A stretch of 41,366 bases of DNA from Thermomicrobiales bacterium (GCA_023957015.1 JAMLHR010000023.1:1-41366), one strand, 5' to 3'. Shown: positions 26,961-38,268, counted from the stretch's first letter. Notes: generated by a model not told the origin, from the sequence alone. Numbers and translations: made by a program.

Positions 26961-27862
26961 TGGCCAAGCGCGCAACCCGGGGCAAGTACCACGGCTTTGT
27001 CGTGGTCGAGAAGCCTGCTGGAGTGACCAGTCACGATGTCGTGGGGGCGGTGCGCCGGATGACCGGCGAGCGTCGAGTGGGGCACGCGGGCACGCTTGAT
27101 CCCGCTGCGGTTGGTGTGCTTCCGATAGCCGTGGGGCTTGCGACACGCACGGTTGAGTACCTTTCCGAATCCAGCAAGAGCTATCTCGCCGAGGTCACGT
27201 TTGGCGTTGCCACCGACTCGCTGGATGGCGACGGCACCTTGACGGACGTAGCGGATGCCAGTCGCCTAACGGAGGCTGATGTTCGTGCTGCCCTCGCGGC
27301 ATTTCGCGGCGATATTCTGCAGGTACCGCCAATGCATTCCGCCATCAAGATCGATGGTCGACCGCTTTATGAGCGAGCCAGGCAGGGCGAGCACATCGAG
27401 CTCGATGCTCGCAACGTTACGATCCACGAACTTGAACTCACGTCCTGGAAGGAGGGCGTAGCGGAACTCTTCATCCATTGCAGCAAGGGTACGTATGTGC
27501 GCTCACTCGCCCGCGATTTGGGAGAGGCGCTGAGTTTGCCTGCCTATATGTCCAATCTCGTTCGGACCAGTACCGGCCCCTTCTCGTTGGAGGATTCCTG
27601 GCGACTCGAGGAGCTGGAGGAGTTGATCGCCAACGGATACTGGGAGGATATCGCCGCTCATCCGGACGCCGCTCTCTGGAATCGACCAGCGGTGGTTCTG
27701 TCTCATGATCTCGCCTCTCAATGGCGGAACGGTTCGGAACTAGAACTGGATGTACCGGAAAGCCTCGTTCGCGTGTACGATTCGCTAGGCACCTGGATTG
27801 GCGTTGGACGCGGACTGCCAGAGCGCCACGTATTAAAGCCGGAAAAGGTCGTGACCGAGTGA
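26960..27862 (+). CDS. truB: tRNA pseudouridine synthase B
   Basis: This is a 300-residue TruB, which makes pseudouridine 55 in the T loop of tRNA. The catalytic aspartate is D47 in VGHAGTLDPAAVGVLPI. Other blocks are FVVVEKPAGVTSHDVVG (about 13-29), the MHSAIK block (about 128-133) and the GTYVRSLARDLGEAL motif (about 176-190). The C-terminal part (about 230-300) is the PUA-like tail. The start ATG at 26960 overlaps the end of nrnA (TGATG), so the frame from 26810 is rejected. Its stop overlaps the GTG start of ribF. Confidence 0.95.
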   Translation: MAKRATRGKYHGFVVVEKPAGVTSHDVVGAVRRMTGERRVGHAGTLDPAAVGVLPIAVGLATRTVEYLSESSKSYLAEVTFGVATDSLDGDGTLTDVADASRLTEADVRAALAAFRGDILQVPPMHSAIKIDGRPLYERARQGEHIELDARNVTIHELELTSWKEGVAELFIHCSKGTYVRSLARDLGEALSLPAYMSNLVRTSTGPFSLEDSWRLEELEELIANGYWEDIAAHPDAALWNRPAVVLSHDLASQWRNGSELELDVPESLVRVYDSLGTWIGVGRGLPERHVLKPEKVVTE

Positions 27863-28511
27863 ATCGTGAGGTTGTTTCCTTCCTATCGGATCTTGAGTCT
27901 GCGCCGTCGATCGTCACCATCGGTGCCTTCGATGGTGTTCACCGTGGCCACCAGCATTTACTTGGATTAGCCAGTGAATCTGCCGACGCCAAGAGTGCAC
28001 GTGGATTGAACTTGCGGATGGCGGATCACCACAATCAAAGGCGAAGTTGTTTGGTGGTGCCCATGCATCGAGGCAGTTTAGCGAGATGCAGAAACCGCTG
28101 GACAAGTATCGTCGATACGATCTGGGCATGATTCGGTCACAACCGCGAAGGTACACCGATCGATTACGTGAACTCATGGCGGAAGATGATACCGAGGCCG
28201 GTTCCGCGCATCACCTGGCAGCAGCGTGAGGTGAGCGATGCGAGATCAAGGGAGCGGTGAAGGTCGCATTTGCTCGGCCGCTGGAGTTAGGTCGGGTTGG
28301 TCGCAGATCGGAACGAATGTTGCGAGGGGATGGTATGATAGTGAGGAAACGCCCGACCCGCGATGACATAATCGGCGTGGGGTGAACAGGATCGAGACCA
28401 TCGATTTGATGACGGGAACGACCGAGTTACGCAGTGGATTCGGATTTCCCAAGTTTGGATGCGCTCATCGAACAGCTGGCCGATGAAGCCCCACACGAGG
28501 AGTGGTGGTGA
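27859..28511 (+). pseudogene. ribF: Decayed riboflavin kinase/FAD synthetase gene
   Basis: GTG 27859 starts MNREVVSFLSDLESAPSIVT and IGAFDGVHRGHQHLLGLASE, a clear RibF N terminus with the nucleotidyltransferase GxFDGVHxGH motif. From about 28000 the frame is lost. Pieces still recognisable are a possible central segment (SEMQKPLDKYRRY, 28083-28121), RPLELGRVGRRSERMLRGDG (28273-28332), and a kinase-domain end DSDFPSLDALIEQLADEAPH with a stop at 28509-28511. The whole is about 650 bp instead of the usual about 930. Calls for the middle pieces are by eye. The gene is in the usual place after truB. Confidence 0.65.
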
Positions 28512-28676
28512 AGGGTAGACTACGCTTTGGCTATTGGGCAAGTTCGTCTGGTGGTACGCCATTGTATCATTGAGGACTGCGCCAAAGACCAGCGATGCTC
28601 GCGTAATCACATCGCATCTGCACCAGAAATAGTCCATAGCTAGCCAGGAATCTGTTGATATCTGTGTATTCATCAA
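28512..28676 (-). pseudogene. Truncated third ORF of the minus-strand cassette
   Basis: From TTG/ATG at 28676-28671 the minus strand reads MNTQISTDSWLAMDYFWCRC and stays open for about 55 codons up to the edge of the ribF remnant. Beyond 28512 the frame is only antisense of ribF. The start overlaps the stop of the upstream pseudogene (TGATG). This suggests the 5' end of a gene cut off at the cassette boundary. Its function cannot be told. Confidence 0.3.
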
Positions 28677-29208
28677 CTTAAAGGAATCTTGTGGTCTCCT
28701 TGAGGGTCGATATAGAGTCGCTTTCCGGTGACAGATGATCGCTTGACCGACTTATTGTCAACCGTGAAAGGATAGATGGTAAGCCTGGAGTACATCTGCG
28801 TAGGTGAGCCAAGAGGAATCCACGGGATGAGAAACAGCTTCACCGGATCGAGAGGCCGTTGATCTTAAGGTGGGAAAGGCGCCGTTCAGCCTCGGCATCA
28901 ATTCTAGAAACTGTATTGGGGATGAGAAGAATCAAGCATATGATTATCACACCGATATGAAGTTATATGATGACTACTCCGGCGGAGGTCCGAAATATAC
29001 ATGAGTCCGAGATTGGTATCAACACACTGGGATCTTGCTCGGCTTCTCCATTCTCGAAATAGCGGCGATTGCGCAGTTCAAGCCATGCCCTGGCAGCAGC
29101 CACCTTTCAGGTAGGTTGAAGAATCTTGGGTATCTCTGCCGAGGAATAGAGCGTTAGAGTCGCGTTCTTTGGCGATAGTCCAACTGGGCTCGCGGGATTA
29201 GTAGTCAT
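28673..29208 (-). pseudogene. Membrane-protein pseudogene of the cassette
   Basis: The ATG at 29208 overlaps the stop of the 106-codon ORF by 11 bp (ATGACTACTAA). The frame then reads MTTNPASPVGLSPKNATLTL to a TGA, continues KVAAARAWLELRNRRYFENG and EAEQDPSVLIPISDS to a TAA inside a hydrophobic stretch (GVVII then LHIGVIIICLILLIP), then NTVSRIDAEAERRLSHLKIN. One frameshift near 28838 leads to DPVKLFLIPWIPLGSPTQMY and YIDPQGDHKIPLS with a stop at 28675-28673. Two nonsense codons and one frameshift in an otherwise protein-like frame of about 177 codons mark a pseudogene with one transmembrane helix. No family is recognised. Confidence 0.55.
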
Positions 29209-29518
29209 CGTAGGCGAAGAAAACTAGAGGCAACGCCGCATGAGATATTGTTCTGGTCAAATTCCGGGGCAAAAGCGACGCAGGAACATAGAAGAAACAG
29301 TCGGAGTCATCGTGCGCATGCAGGATGGGTTCCAGGGCTTTTTCCAGAGGCCCAATCGTAAACACTGGCCATAGGAATCCGAATACTACGCTCGTCTCTG
29401 ATCCGCTCGATTGAGGTGGATTGGCTTCATGTTCGGGTGAGGCGTCTGTCCACAGCGTCACCCCACATGAAGGGCTAGTATGTTTCCTAGCTGTTTCAAT
29501 CACAGCGTCTCGGGCCAT
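29198..29518 (-). CDS. Intact small ORF of the cassette, 106 residues, unknown
   Basis: The protein begins MARDAVIETARKHTSPSCGV and ends ISHAALPLVFFAYDDY. It has a hydrophobic middle (VVFGFLWPVFTIGPLEKAL) but no clear transmembrane helix. A GGAGGAG box lies 5 nt before the ATG and a TATAAT promoter lies upstream, so the gene looks expressed. It sits on the opposite strand inside the broken ribF locus and is coupled to the pseudogene after it. No homologue is recognised; a small soluble beta-rich protein is the best description. Confidence 0.55.
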   Translation of the reverse strand: MARDAVIETARKHTSPSCGVTLWTDASPEHEANPPQSSGSETSVVFGFLWPVFTIGPLEKALEPILHAHDDSDCFFYVPASLLPRNLTRTISHAALPLVFFAYDDY

Positions 29519-29554
29519 AGCTACTCCTCCGCGCTTTTGATCTCCCTATGGCCG

Positions 29555-29582
29555 ATTATACCTGAGAGAGGGTGACAGTCAG
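29555..29582 (-). promoter_or_regulatory. Promoter of the minus-strand cassette
   Basis: On the minus strand, CTGACT and TATAAT are separated by 16 bp. The -10 is perfect and lies 36 bp before the 106-codon ORF. The interval 29519-29654 holds nothing else I can name. Confidence 0.5.
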
Positions 29583-29654
29583 TCGATCGATTCGAGATGT
29601 CCCTCGAAACGTATGAGGGCGCTCCTTCGTTGCCTGAGAGACGAGTTCTTCATG

Positions 29655-29914
29655 AGCGATATACGTCGGCGTACGCCCAAAGATGGTCATTTAGGCGCAA
29701 GGTGGCAAGAAATTAGTAATAGGTGTATGGGGATCGGATTGTGGATATGCCAACCTGCAGAGTGGCTTAGAAGTACAGACAATCGTCGTTGTTGTGTCTG
29801 CGTCCGGAATCGGATTTTCCCAGTTTGGATGCGCTTATTGAACAGCTTGGCCACGATGAAGTCGCCACCAGAACCGTGCTTTCACAGGAGATGGAGCCGG
29901 CAAAATCCCGGTGA
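29655..29914 (+). pseudogene. Second ribF remnant (riboflavin kinase domain)
   Basis: Pieces in order are SDIRRRTPKDGHLGARW at 29655, VYGDRI at 29723, GYANLQ at 29743, and LRPESDFPSLDALIEQLGHD followed by EVATRTVLSQEMEPAKSR with a stop at 29912-29914. These match the RibF linker, the riboflavin-kinase substrate motif (usually GRxLGFPTANL) and the RibF C terminus, but in different frames. The last piece closely resembles the C-terminal remnant at 28437-28511. It is thus a second, partly deleted ribF copy. Confidence 0.6.
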
Positions 29915-29931
29915 CAATAAGGAATATGGCA

Positions 29932-29961
29932 TTGAAAATCGGGCCTGTCTCGCCGTATACT
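29932..29961 (+). promoter_or_regulatory. Promoter of infC-rpmI-rplT
   Basis: TTGAAA and TATACT are separated by 18 bp, predicting a start near 29968 and a leader of about 80 nt that contains an intrinsic terminator. Confidence 0.6.
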
Positions 29962-29983
29962 CTCTGGGTGTACCGGTGAAGCA

Positions 29984-30012
29984 GCGCTTGGCCTGACAGC
30001 CAGCGCCTTTTT
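29984..30012 (+). terminator. Intrinsic terminator in the infC leader (putative attenuator)
   Basis: GCGCT(T)GGC and GCCAGCGC form an 8-bp stem with one bulged T and a CTGACA loop, followed by CTTTTTG. It lies between the promoter and the infC Shine-Dalgarno, 25 nt before AGGAGG. It could equally end readthrough from the ribF region, but the promoter placed upstream favours attenuation. Confidence 0.65.
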
Positions 30013-30049
30013 GTGCGCGGTGCAATGCGATAGTAACAGGAGGACAGCC

Positions 30050-30613
30050 ATTTCCAGACCAGTGCAAACACGCGTAAACGAGCGTATTCGGATACGCGAA
30101 GTGCGGCTTATTGATGAGGAAGGCAACCAGGTGGGTGTTATCGCCACGCGTGATGCGTTGGAGATGGCGCGCGAGCGTGGGGTTGACCTTGTTGAAGTTG
30201 CGCCCAACGCAACTCCGCCGGTTTGTCGGCTCATGGATTACGGCAAATTCCGGTTTGAGCAGAGCAAAAAAGAGCGAGACTCGCGCAAGAATCAGCACGT
30301 AGCCAAGCTCAAAGAAGTGCGGATCGAGCCCGGAATTGGCGGGCATGATCTTGAGACCAAAGGACGCGCAGCCCAGCGGTTTCTGGAATCGGGTAACAAG
30401 GTTAAGTTGACTGTGCTGTTCCGCGGGCGTTCAATCACGCATCCCGAGCTGGGTACAGAGCTGCTGAATAAGTTGGCAGCGCAGCTTGAAGGATACGGGG
30501 TTATTGAGCAAGCCCCCCGTATGGAAGGCCGTAATATGTCGATGACGATGGCGCCACTCCGCCAGAAGGCTGATTCGACACAGAAAGAGGATACAAGTGG
30601 CAAACAAGGCTAA
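30050..30613 (+). CDS. infC: Translation initiation factor IF-3, ATT start
   Basis: This 187-residue IF-3 keeps ribosomal subunits apart and checks start codons. The N domain reads VNERIRIREVRLIDEEGNQV, the linker is lysine-rich, and the C domain has KEVRIEPGIGGHDLETKGRA and GRSITHPELG. No ATG or GTG lies at the expected N terminus. ATT at 30050 gives MSRPVQTRVNERIR and has AGGAGG exactly 6 nt upstream. An AUU start is the known hallmark of infC autoregulation in E. coli. The longer frame from 30011 lacks a ribosome binding site and runs into the terminator. Confidence 0.9.
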   Translation: MSRPVQTRVNERIRIREVRLIDEEGNQVGVIATRDALEMARERGVDLVEVAPNATPPVCRLMDYGKFRFEQSKKERDSRKNQHVAKLKEVRIEPGIGGHDLETKGRAAQRFLESGNKVKLTVLFRGRSITHPELGTELLNKLAAQLEGYGVIEQAPRMEGRNMSMTMAPLRQKADSTQKEDTSGKQG

Positions 30614-30818
30614 GAAGACGAAGCTGAAAACTCATAAGGGTGCAGCCAGACGCTTCAAGATCACTGGAACCGGCAAGGTTATGCATGCCAAGGGTATGAA
30701 GAGCCACCTTCGCCGCAAGAAGGCACCGCGCGTCAAGCGACAGTTTGACCGCATGCTGGTGATGGATGACGCGACGGTGAAACGCGTCAAGCGAATGCTG
30801 CCGAACGGCGTCAAGTAG
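30597..30818 (+). CDS. rpmI: Ribosomal protein bL35
   Basis: This 73-residue basic protein of the 50S subunit matches bL35: KAKKTKLKTHKGAARRFKIT (about 4-23), then HLRRKKAPRVKRQ. It starts with GTG, 17 bp inside the end of infC, with AGAGGA upstream, so translation is coupled to infC. The order infC-rpmI-rplT is nearly universal. Confidence 0.95.
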   Translation: MANKAKKTKLKTHKGAARRFKITGTGKVMHAKGMKSHLRRKKAPRVKRQFDRMLVMDDATVKRVKRMLPNGVK

Positions 30819-30853
30819 GTCGTTCGTAAGAACCTGATTTAGAGGACAGAACA

Positions 30854-31213
30854 ATGGCTCGAGTTAAGCGCGGCGTCGCCGCCCATCGTCGACACAAGGC
30901 GGTCCTGGCGGAAGTTAAGGGTCACCGCGGCACAAACAATCGTCTGTACAAGCGTGCTCATGAGAGCATGATGAAGAGTTGGGCGTATGCCTATCGCGAT
31001 CGCCGTAACCGCAAGCGTGATATGCGTCGCCTGTGGATTCAGCGCATCAATGCTGCTTCTCGCATGAACGGGCTGCAATACAGCCGTCTCATTCACGGTC
31101 TCAACCTGGCCGGTGTGGAAGTCGATCGCAAGATGATGGCTGATCTGGCAGTGAAGGACGAGCAGGCATTTGCCGCTCTTGTCGAGACCGCCAAGCAGCA
31201 TCTGCCAAGCTAA
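30854..31213 (+). CDS. rplT: Ribosomal protein bL20
   Basis: This 119-residue 50S protein binds 23S rRNA early in assembly. It begins [20 protein letters not shown] and shows the [40 protein letters not shown] and [20 protein letters not shown] blocks. In several phyla bL20 represses the infC operon by binding its own leader. AGAGGA lies before the ATG. Confidence 0.97.
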   Translation: MARVKRGVAAHRRHKAVLAEVKGHRGTNNRLYKRAHESMMKSWAYAYRDRRNRKRDMRRLWIQRINAASRMNGLQYSRLIHGLNLAGVEVDRKMMADLAVKDEQAFAALVETAKQHLPS

Positions 31214-31219
31214 GACAGC

Positions 31220-32005
31220 ATGACGCCCCGATCCGATTCCGAGGTGCTAACCAGTCTCGCGAATCCGACGATCAAGCGCGTACGCTCGCTCCAGCAGCGG
31301 AAATTCCGCACGCAGGAGCGAGCGTTTGTCGTTGAGGGCGTTCGCGCCGTTGAGGACGTTCTGGCAGCCTGTATCATACCGCACGCGCTCTATGTGAGCC
31401 TCGGCAGCGAGTATTCGGTTACTGGCGACATGGACGCTCCAGTGCGGTATGTGAACGCTGATGTCTTTCGGCAGCTGACGGATGTGGCTCACCCGCAGGG
31501 GGTACTCGCGGTCGTGCCGATGCTGGATGAGTCGGAGTTGCCAGCGATCTCATCTTCGCCATTGGTGGTCGTGTTGGATGCGATCAGAGATCCCGGTAAT
31601 ATGGGCACGCTTTTCCGTTCAGCGGCCGGTGCGGGTGTCGATCACCTGATCATCGGAGCGGAATGCGTTGATCCATACAACCCCAAAGTTGTGCGGTCAG
31701 CGATGGGTGCTCACTTCCGGGTTCCGTTCTCCCGACATGATATCGGCCAATTAAGTGATTGGTTTGAGGAATTCCCGCTCGTAGCCCTTGCAGATGCAGG
31801 TGGAAACGCGCTATATGATAGTGTCAGATGGCAGAATGCAAGCGTGATGATCATTGGGGGAGAGGCGTTTGGCCCATCGAACGATGCTCGTCAGATTGCG
31901 AACACTGTTGTCTCCATTCCGTTACTGAACGGAGTGGAGAGTTTGAATGCCGGTGTAGCTGGTTCGTTGCTTATGTTCGAAGCTGCGCGGCAGCGCAGGA
32001 TATGA
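31220..32005 (+). CDS. TrmH/SpoU-family RNA methyltransferase
   Basis: This is a 261-residue 2'-O-ribose methyltransferase. The N-terminal substrate-binding part contains VEGVRAVEDVL (about 38-48). The knotted SPOUT domain shows motif 1 LDAIRDPGNMGTLFRSAAGA (about 114-133), motif 2 GEAFGPSN (about 213-221) and motif 3 IPLLNGVESLNAGVAGSLLM (about 232-251). The target may be 23S rRNA (RlmB-like) or tRNA; the sequence does not decide. It lies 6 bp after rplT, as in many genomes. Confidence 0.9.
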   Translation: MTPRSDSEVLTSLANPTIKRVRSLQQRKFRTQERAFVVEGVRAVEDVLAACIIPHALYVSLGSEYSVTGDMDAPVRYVNADVFRQLTDVAHPQGVLAVVPMLDESELPAISSSPLVVVLDAIRDPGNMGTLFRSAAGAGVDHLIIGAECVDPYNPKVVRSAMGAHFRVPFSRHDIGQLSDWFEEFPLVALADAGGNALYDSVRWQNASVMIIGGEAFGPSNDARQIANTVVSIPLLNGVESLNAGVAGSLLMFEAARQRRI

Positions 32006-32151
32006 GACGGGACCTGATGGCATCGGGTGTGGTATTGTAGGCCGGGTTCCGCAGAAAATGCGGTATTCTTGTGCCACCGATGGGCTAACGCCCGCATGTA
32101 TGCCCGGTGAAATGGAGCCCCGCCTCCGATCCGGACAAGGAGTTGAATGAA

Positions 32152-32424
32152 ATGCGCAAGCAAGATTTGGTTCGCGCCGTCGCCGACGCGACCTCCCAGA
32201 GTGAAGCCGCCAGCACGAAGGCCGTGAACGCGGTGTTCGCTGCTATTGAGGAAGCCCTTGCCAAGGGTGACGAAGTCACCATCAGCGGTTTCGGTTCTTT
32301 CAAGGTTGTTGAGCGCGCCGCTCGCCAGGGTCGCAATCCGCAGACCGGCGAGGAAATGACCATCAAGGCCCGCAAGAGCCCCGTCTTCCGCCCAGGCACC
32401 CAGCTCAAGCGCGCCGTCGAGTAA
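32152..32424 (+). CDS. hup: HU-type DNA-binding protein
   Basis: This 90-residue nucleoid protein bends DNA without sequence preference. It begins MRKQDLVRAVADATSQSEAA and shows the DEVTISGFGSFKVVERAARQ strand pair, the arm tip GRNPQTGEEMTIKARKSPVF and the C-terminal RPGTQLKRAV helix. ATG 32152 has AAGGAG 9 nt upstream; the frame from 32107 lacks one. A strong terminator follows. Confidence 0.93.
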   Translation: MRKQDLVRAVADATSQSEAASTKAVNAVFAAIEEALAKGDEVTISGFGSFKVVERAARQGRNPQTGEEMTIKARKSPVFRPGTQLKRAVE

Positions 32425-32454
32425 TCACGCTCCAGCAATGCACAAGTAAACGAA

Positions 32455-32493
32455 CAGGGCCAGCGAGTGATCTCGCTGGCCCTGAACGCTTTT
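32455..32493. terminator. Intrinsic terminator between hup and plsX
   Basis: CAGGGCCAGCGAG and CTCGCTGGCCCTG form a perfect 13-bp stem with a TGAT loop, followed by AACGCTTTTCC on the plus strand. The two genes converge, so it probably stops both transcripts. Confidence 0.85.
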
Positions 32494-32506
32494 CCTTGAA
32501 TGCGTG

Positions 32507-33523
32507 CTATTCAGCTTCAACCGCGGCTCTGGTGGAAGCGATACGAGCGGCGATTTCGCCTCGCATATCGTGTTGTGCTGCCCGCACCCCCACGCCGACG
32601 GCATTGGCGATCGCTTCCGGTGTGCTGCTACCGTGGGAGATGATCACGGCACCATCGACACCGAGGAGGGGAGCTCCACCGATCGAGTTGGGATCCAGCC
32701 GATGCTGGACCGATTTGAACGCGGGCTTAAGCGTGGCCGCGGCAAGTTTGCGAGGGAGCGACGAGGTGAGTTCCTGGCGGATCACGCTCATCAGCATCCT
32801 GGCGGTACCCTCAATCGACTTGAGGAGCACGTTCCCCGTGAAGCCATCCGCAACCACCACATCAACATCACCCGTCAGGACATCGCGTCCCTCGACATTG
32901 CCAATGAAGTTGATGCCTTCCAGTCGCTTCAGCATCGGGTGGACGCTCTGTACTAGCGCGTTACCCTTGGTTTCTTCCTCGCCATTTGCCATGAGACCGA
33001 TGCGAGGCTCCTTGAGCCCCAGAACCTTACGAGCGTAGACATCGGCCATCATACTCTGCTGGACCATATTCAGCGGCTTGGGATCGGTTACAGCCCCCAA
33101 ATCGACGATTGTGGTGTGCGTGCCCTTGGCATTTGGCACGGCACCGGTAATCGCGGGACGATCGATGCCATCGATACGCCCGAGCACCATCAACGCTGCC
33201 GCCATGACCGCACCGCTGTTGCCGGCACTGACCATCGCATCGGCCGAGCCGTCCTTGACGCACCGCAGCGCAACGGAGATGGAGTTGTCCTGCTTGCGTC
33301 GTACGGCCTGAGCTGGATGTTCGCTCATATCAATCGTTTGCGAAGCGTGCACCACTTTCACAGTGATGTTCGTGGTATCCAGCTTCGCCAGCTCCGCGTT
33401 GATCGCTGTCTCATCGCCTACGAGCAGGATCTCGCTGCTGTGGTTTCTGGCACCATCAACGGCACCAGGAACCACTACCGATGGTCCGAAGTCTCCACCC
33501 ATGGCATCGACTGCAACGCGCAT
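32507..33523 (-). CDS. plsX: Phosphate acyltransferase PlsX
   Basis: This 338-residue enzyme converts acyl-ACP to acyl-phosphate at the start of phospholipid synthesis. It opens MRVAVDAMGGDFGPSVVVPG and contains the SAGNSGAVMAAALMVLGRID block (about 95-114), IGLMANGEEETKGN (about 173-186) and VVADGFTGNVLLKSIEGT (about 220-237). ATG 33523 is preferred over 33673 because AGGAGG lies 8 nt upstream. The frame extension overlaps the gyrB gene end. It follows gyrB by 79 bp. Confidence 0.95.
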   Translation of the reverse strand: MRVAVDAMGGDFGPSVVVPGAVDGARNHSSEILLVGDETAINAELAKLDTTNITVKVVHASQTIDMSEHPAQAVRRKQDNSISVALRCVKDGSADAMVSAGNSGAVMAAALMVLGRIDGIDRPAITGAVPNAKGTHTTIVDLGAVTDPKPLNMVQQSMMADVYARKVLGLKEPRIGLMANGEEETKGNALVQSVHPMLKRLEGINFIGNVEGRDVLTGDVDVVVADGFTGNVLLKSIEGTARMLMSVIRQELTSSLPRKLAAATLKPAFKSVQHRLDPNSIGGAPLLGVDGAVIISHGSSTPEAIANAVGVGVRAAQHDMRGEIAARIASTRAAVEAE

Positions 33524-33602
33524 GGCTATACCTCCTGGTGCTTGAGTGCTAACGAGATCGTTGCCAACGCGGGCGGATACTGCTTCGCCCGATTCGCCTC
33601 TA

Positions 33603-36617
<3,015 letters not shown>

Positions 36618-36621
<4 letters not shown>

Positions 36622-37013
36622 GCGAGTCCGAGCCTCGCCACACCGACCTCGTCGTAACCGAGATGGTGTCCGATTTCGTGGAGAAGAGTCTTACGGATCT
36701 GGCACTCGAGATCTATTCGACCTCGGGTATGGCGTGTTAGTGGGCCTGCGAAGAGCGTGATGCGATCTGGCAGCAACATATTGCCGCTCCCGCGTTCGAT
36801 CATGGGTACTCCCTGATACAGCCCTAGAATGTCTCGATTGCGTCCCGCGAGTTCCGATCGTTGTTTGGCGGTCGGTTCGTCCTGAACGACAATGGCGACG
36901 TTCGTGAGTGAATCCTGAACTTGTGAAGGGAGCGTGAAATAAACACGCTGAACCATGCGGTGGAATCGCAGATTTCTGGCTTTCCTTGCCACGATCCGCG
37001 GATCTCTTTTCAT
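36618..37013 (-). CDS. Small zinc metallopeptidase (PF06262-type)
   Basis: This 131-residue protein carries the HEIGHHLGYDE zincin motif near its C terminus (about 113-123) and the LTNVAIVVQDEPT strand. These are the signatures of the minimal metalloproteases often annotated DUF1025. The substrate is unknown. The first ATG (37013) has a TAGAAT -10-like element only 6 bp upstream and no good ribosome binding site, so the transcript may be leaderless. Confidence 0.85.
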
Positions 37014-37110
37014 AGCTCTATTCTACCAAATTCCCGACTATTTATCCTGTTACCGTAACGGAAATCCGCTCAGAACGTACATGGGTCAGTGTATGGTTAG
37101 GATCAGGAAT

Positions 37111-38169
37111 ATGGCGGCAGTAGCAGTGGGCAAGGTGCGAGTAATGTGGAATCCGGATACCTATCGAGATACAGACTACGGGCTTGAAGACGGTGAGCAT
37201 TTCGAGCCCGATCTCGAGGAGATGGAGGCTGTAACAACGGATCAACCACACATCATGACGCTACTCGGTCCGATCGCGCCGGAGGAACTTGGCATCTGTT
37301 TGCCGCACGTCCACTTGATGCATGAGCTGCCAGAGGAGTACGGATTCGACGCTCAACTTACCGACCAGGACGCCGCCGAAGCAGAGGTGGAGGCGTTCGT
37401 CTCGATGAACGGTCGCAGTCTGGTCGAGTGTTCCACAGCGGACACTGGACGTATGATCGCTCCGCTTCTGGAGATTGCCGGCTGGGTTCCTGCTCATTTG
37501 ATCGGTGTCGCTGGCCGCAGCGCGGATATCTTTGCCTCCAGAATGCCGAACAGCCTCGATCGCGGTGCGCTTGCCGAGGAGTTTCTGGCTGACCTGTCCG
37601 TCGGTATGGATGGCACTACGGCTCGCGCAGGCGTGTTGAAGGTTGGCACCAGCGCAGACGGTATTACCGAGGCTGAGGGAACCACAGTTGACGCCGTGGC
37701 GGACGTACATCGTCAGACAGGTGTACCGGTTACCTCACATACCGAGAGCACGCGGGTAGCCCTGGAGATGCTGGCGCGTATGGAGAAGTGGGGAGTTGCT
37801 CCCAGTCGTGTCATCGTTGGTCATGTGGATCTGGATGAACGACCGCTAGAGGAGCACCTTGAGATCGCAAGGACCGATGCCTATCTGCAGTTCGATCAGA
37901 TCGGCAAGTCGGACGTCTACACCGATCAGCAACGCGCCGAACGCGTCGTGGAACTCATCGAAGCCGGATATCGCGACCAGATACTGCTGTCATTGGACTA
38001 CGGTCAACGATCACTGATGACTGGCTACGATGGCTCCCCTGGGCTTAGCTACCTGAGCGAGTGGTTCATGGTGCTGCTGATGGAGGCGGGTTTGGACGGT
38101 ATGACGATCCGCAACCTGGTCATCGATAACCCTGCCCGGGCATTAACGATTCATCCCACCAACCGGTAG
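37111..38169 (+). CDS. Phosphotriesterase-family metal hydrolase
   Basis: This is a roughly 352-residue amidohydrolase-superfamily protein like bacterial phosphotriesterase homologues and lactonases. The metal-site residues are all visible: the HxH in LPHVHLMHEL (about 53-62), the carbamylated lysine in GVLKVGTSADG, histidines in VTSHTES and VIVGHVDLD, and the aspartate in LLSLDYGQR. ATG 37111 is chosen because AGGA lies 8 nt upstream. ATG 37144 is an alternative and the frame from 36955 overlaps the divergent gene. Its natural substrate is unknown; lactonase or phosphoesterase activity is typical. Confidence 0.82.
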   Translation: MAAVAVGKVRVMWNPDTYRDTDYGLEDGEHFEPDLEEMEAVTTDQPHIMTLLGPIAPEELGICLPHVHLMHELPEEYGFDAQLTDQDAAEAEVEAFVSMNGRSLVECSTADTGRMIAPLLEIAGWVPAHLIGVAGRSADIFASRMPNSLDRGALAEEFLADLSVGMDGTTARAGVLKVGTSADGITEAEGTTVDAVADVHRQTGVPVTSHTESTRVALEMLARMEKWGVAPSRVIVGHVDLDERPLEEHLEIARTDAYLQFDQIGKSDVYTDQQRAERVVELIEAGYRDQILLSLDYGQRSLMTGYDGSPGLSYLSEWFMVLLMEAGLDGMTIRNLVIDNPARALTIHPTNR

Positions 38170-38200
38170 GGGACGATCCGATCGCAATCGGTATCGTCCC
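38170..38200. terminator. Strong hairpin between convergent genes
   Basis: GGGACGATCCGAT and ATCGG(T)ATCGTCCC form a 13-bp stem with one bulged T and a CGCA loop. It starts at the stop codon of the hydrolase gene and lies before the nadE stop. No T run follows on either strand, so termination strength is uncertain. Confidence 0.5.
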
Positions 38201-38268
38201 TGGTTGATTCGGTGGGACACAATGCCACGGGAAATGATGCAATGGCCCGACAGACGCCAGGCCCGGCG

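Noticed and set aside
28287..28511. Second half of the minus-strand frame starting at 28676
   Set aside because: This part is antisense to the ribF remnant; only the first part was kept as a weak cassette ORF.
29109..29111. TGA inside the cassette pseudogene read as selenocysteine or tryptophan
   Set aside because: A second nonsense codon and a frameshift in the same gene make recoding unlikely.
29613..29996. 127-codon plus-strand open frame before infC
   Set aside because: It runs through the ribF remnant, the infC promoter and the terminator in a frame different from the RibF pieces.
36955..37110. N-terminal extension of the phosphotriesterase-family gene
   Set aside because: It overlaps the divergent metallopeptidase and has no ribosome binding site.
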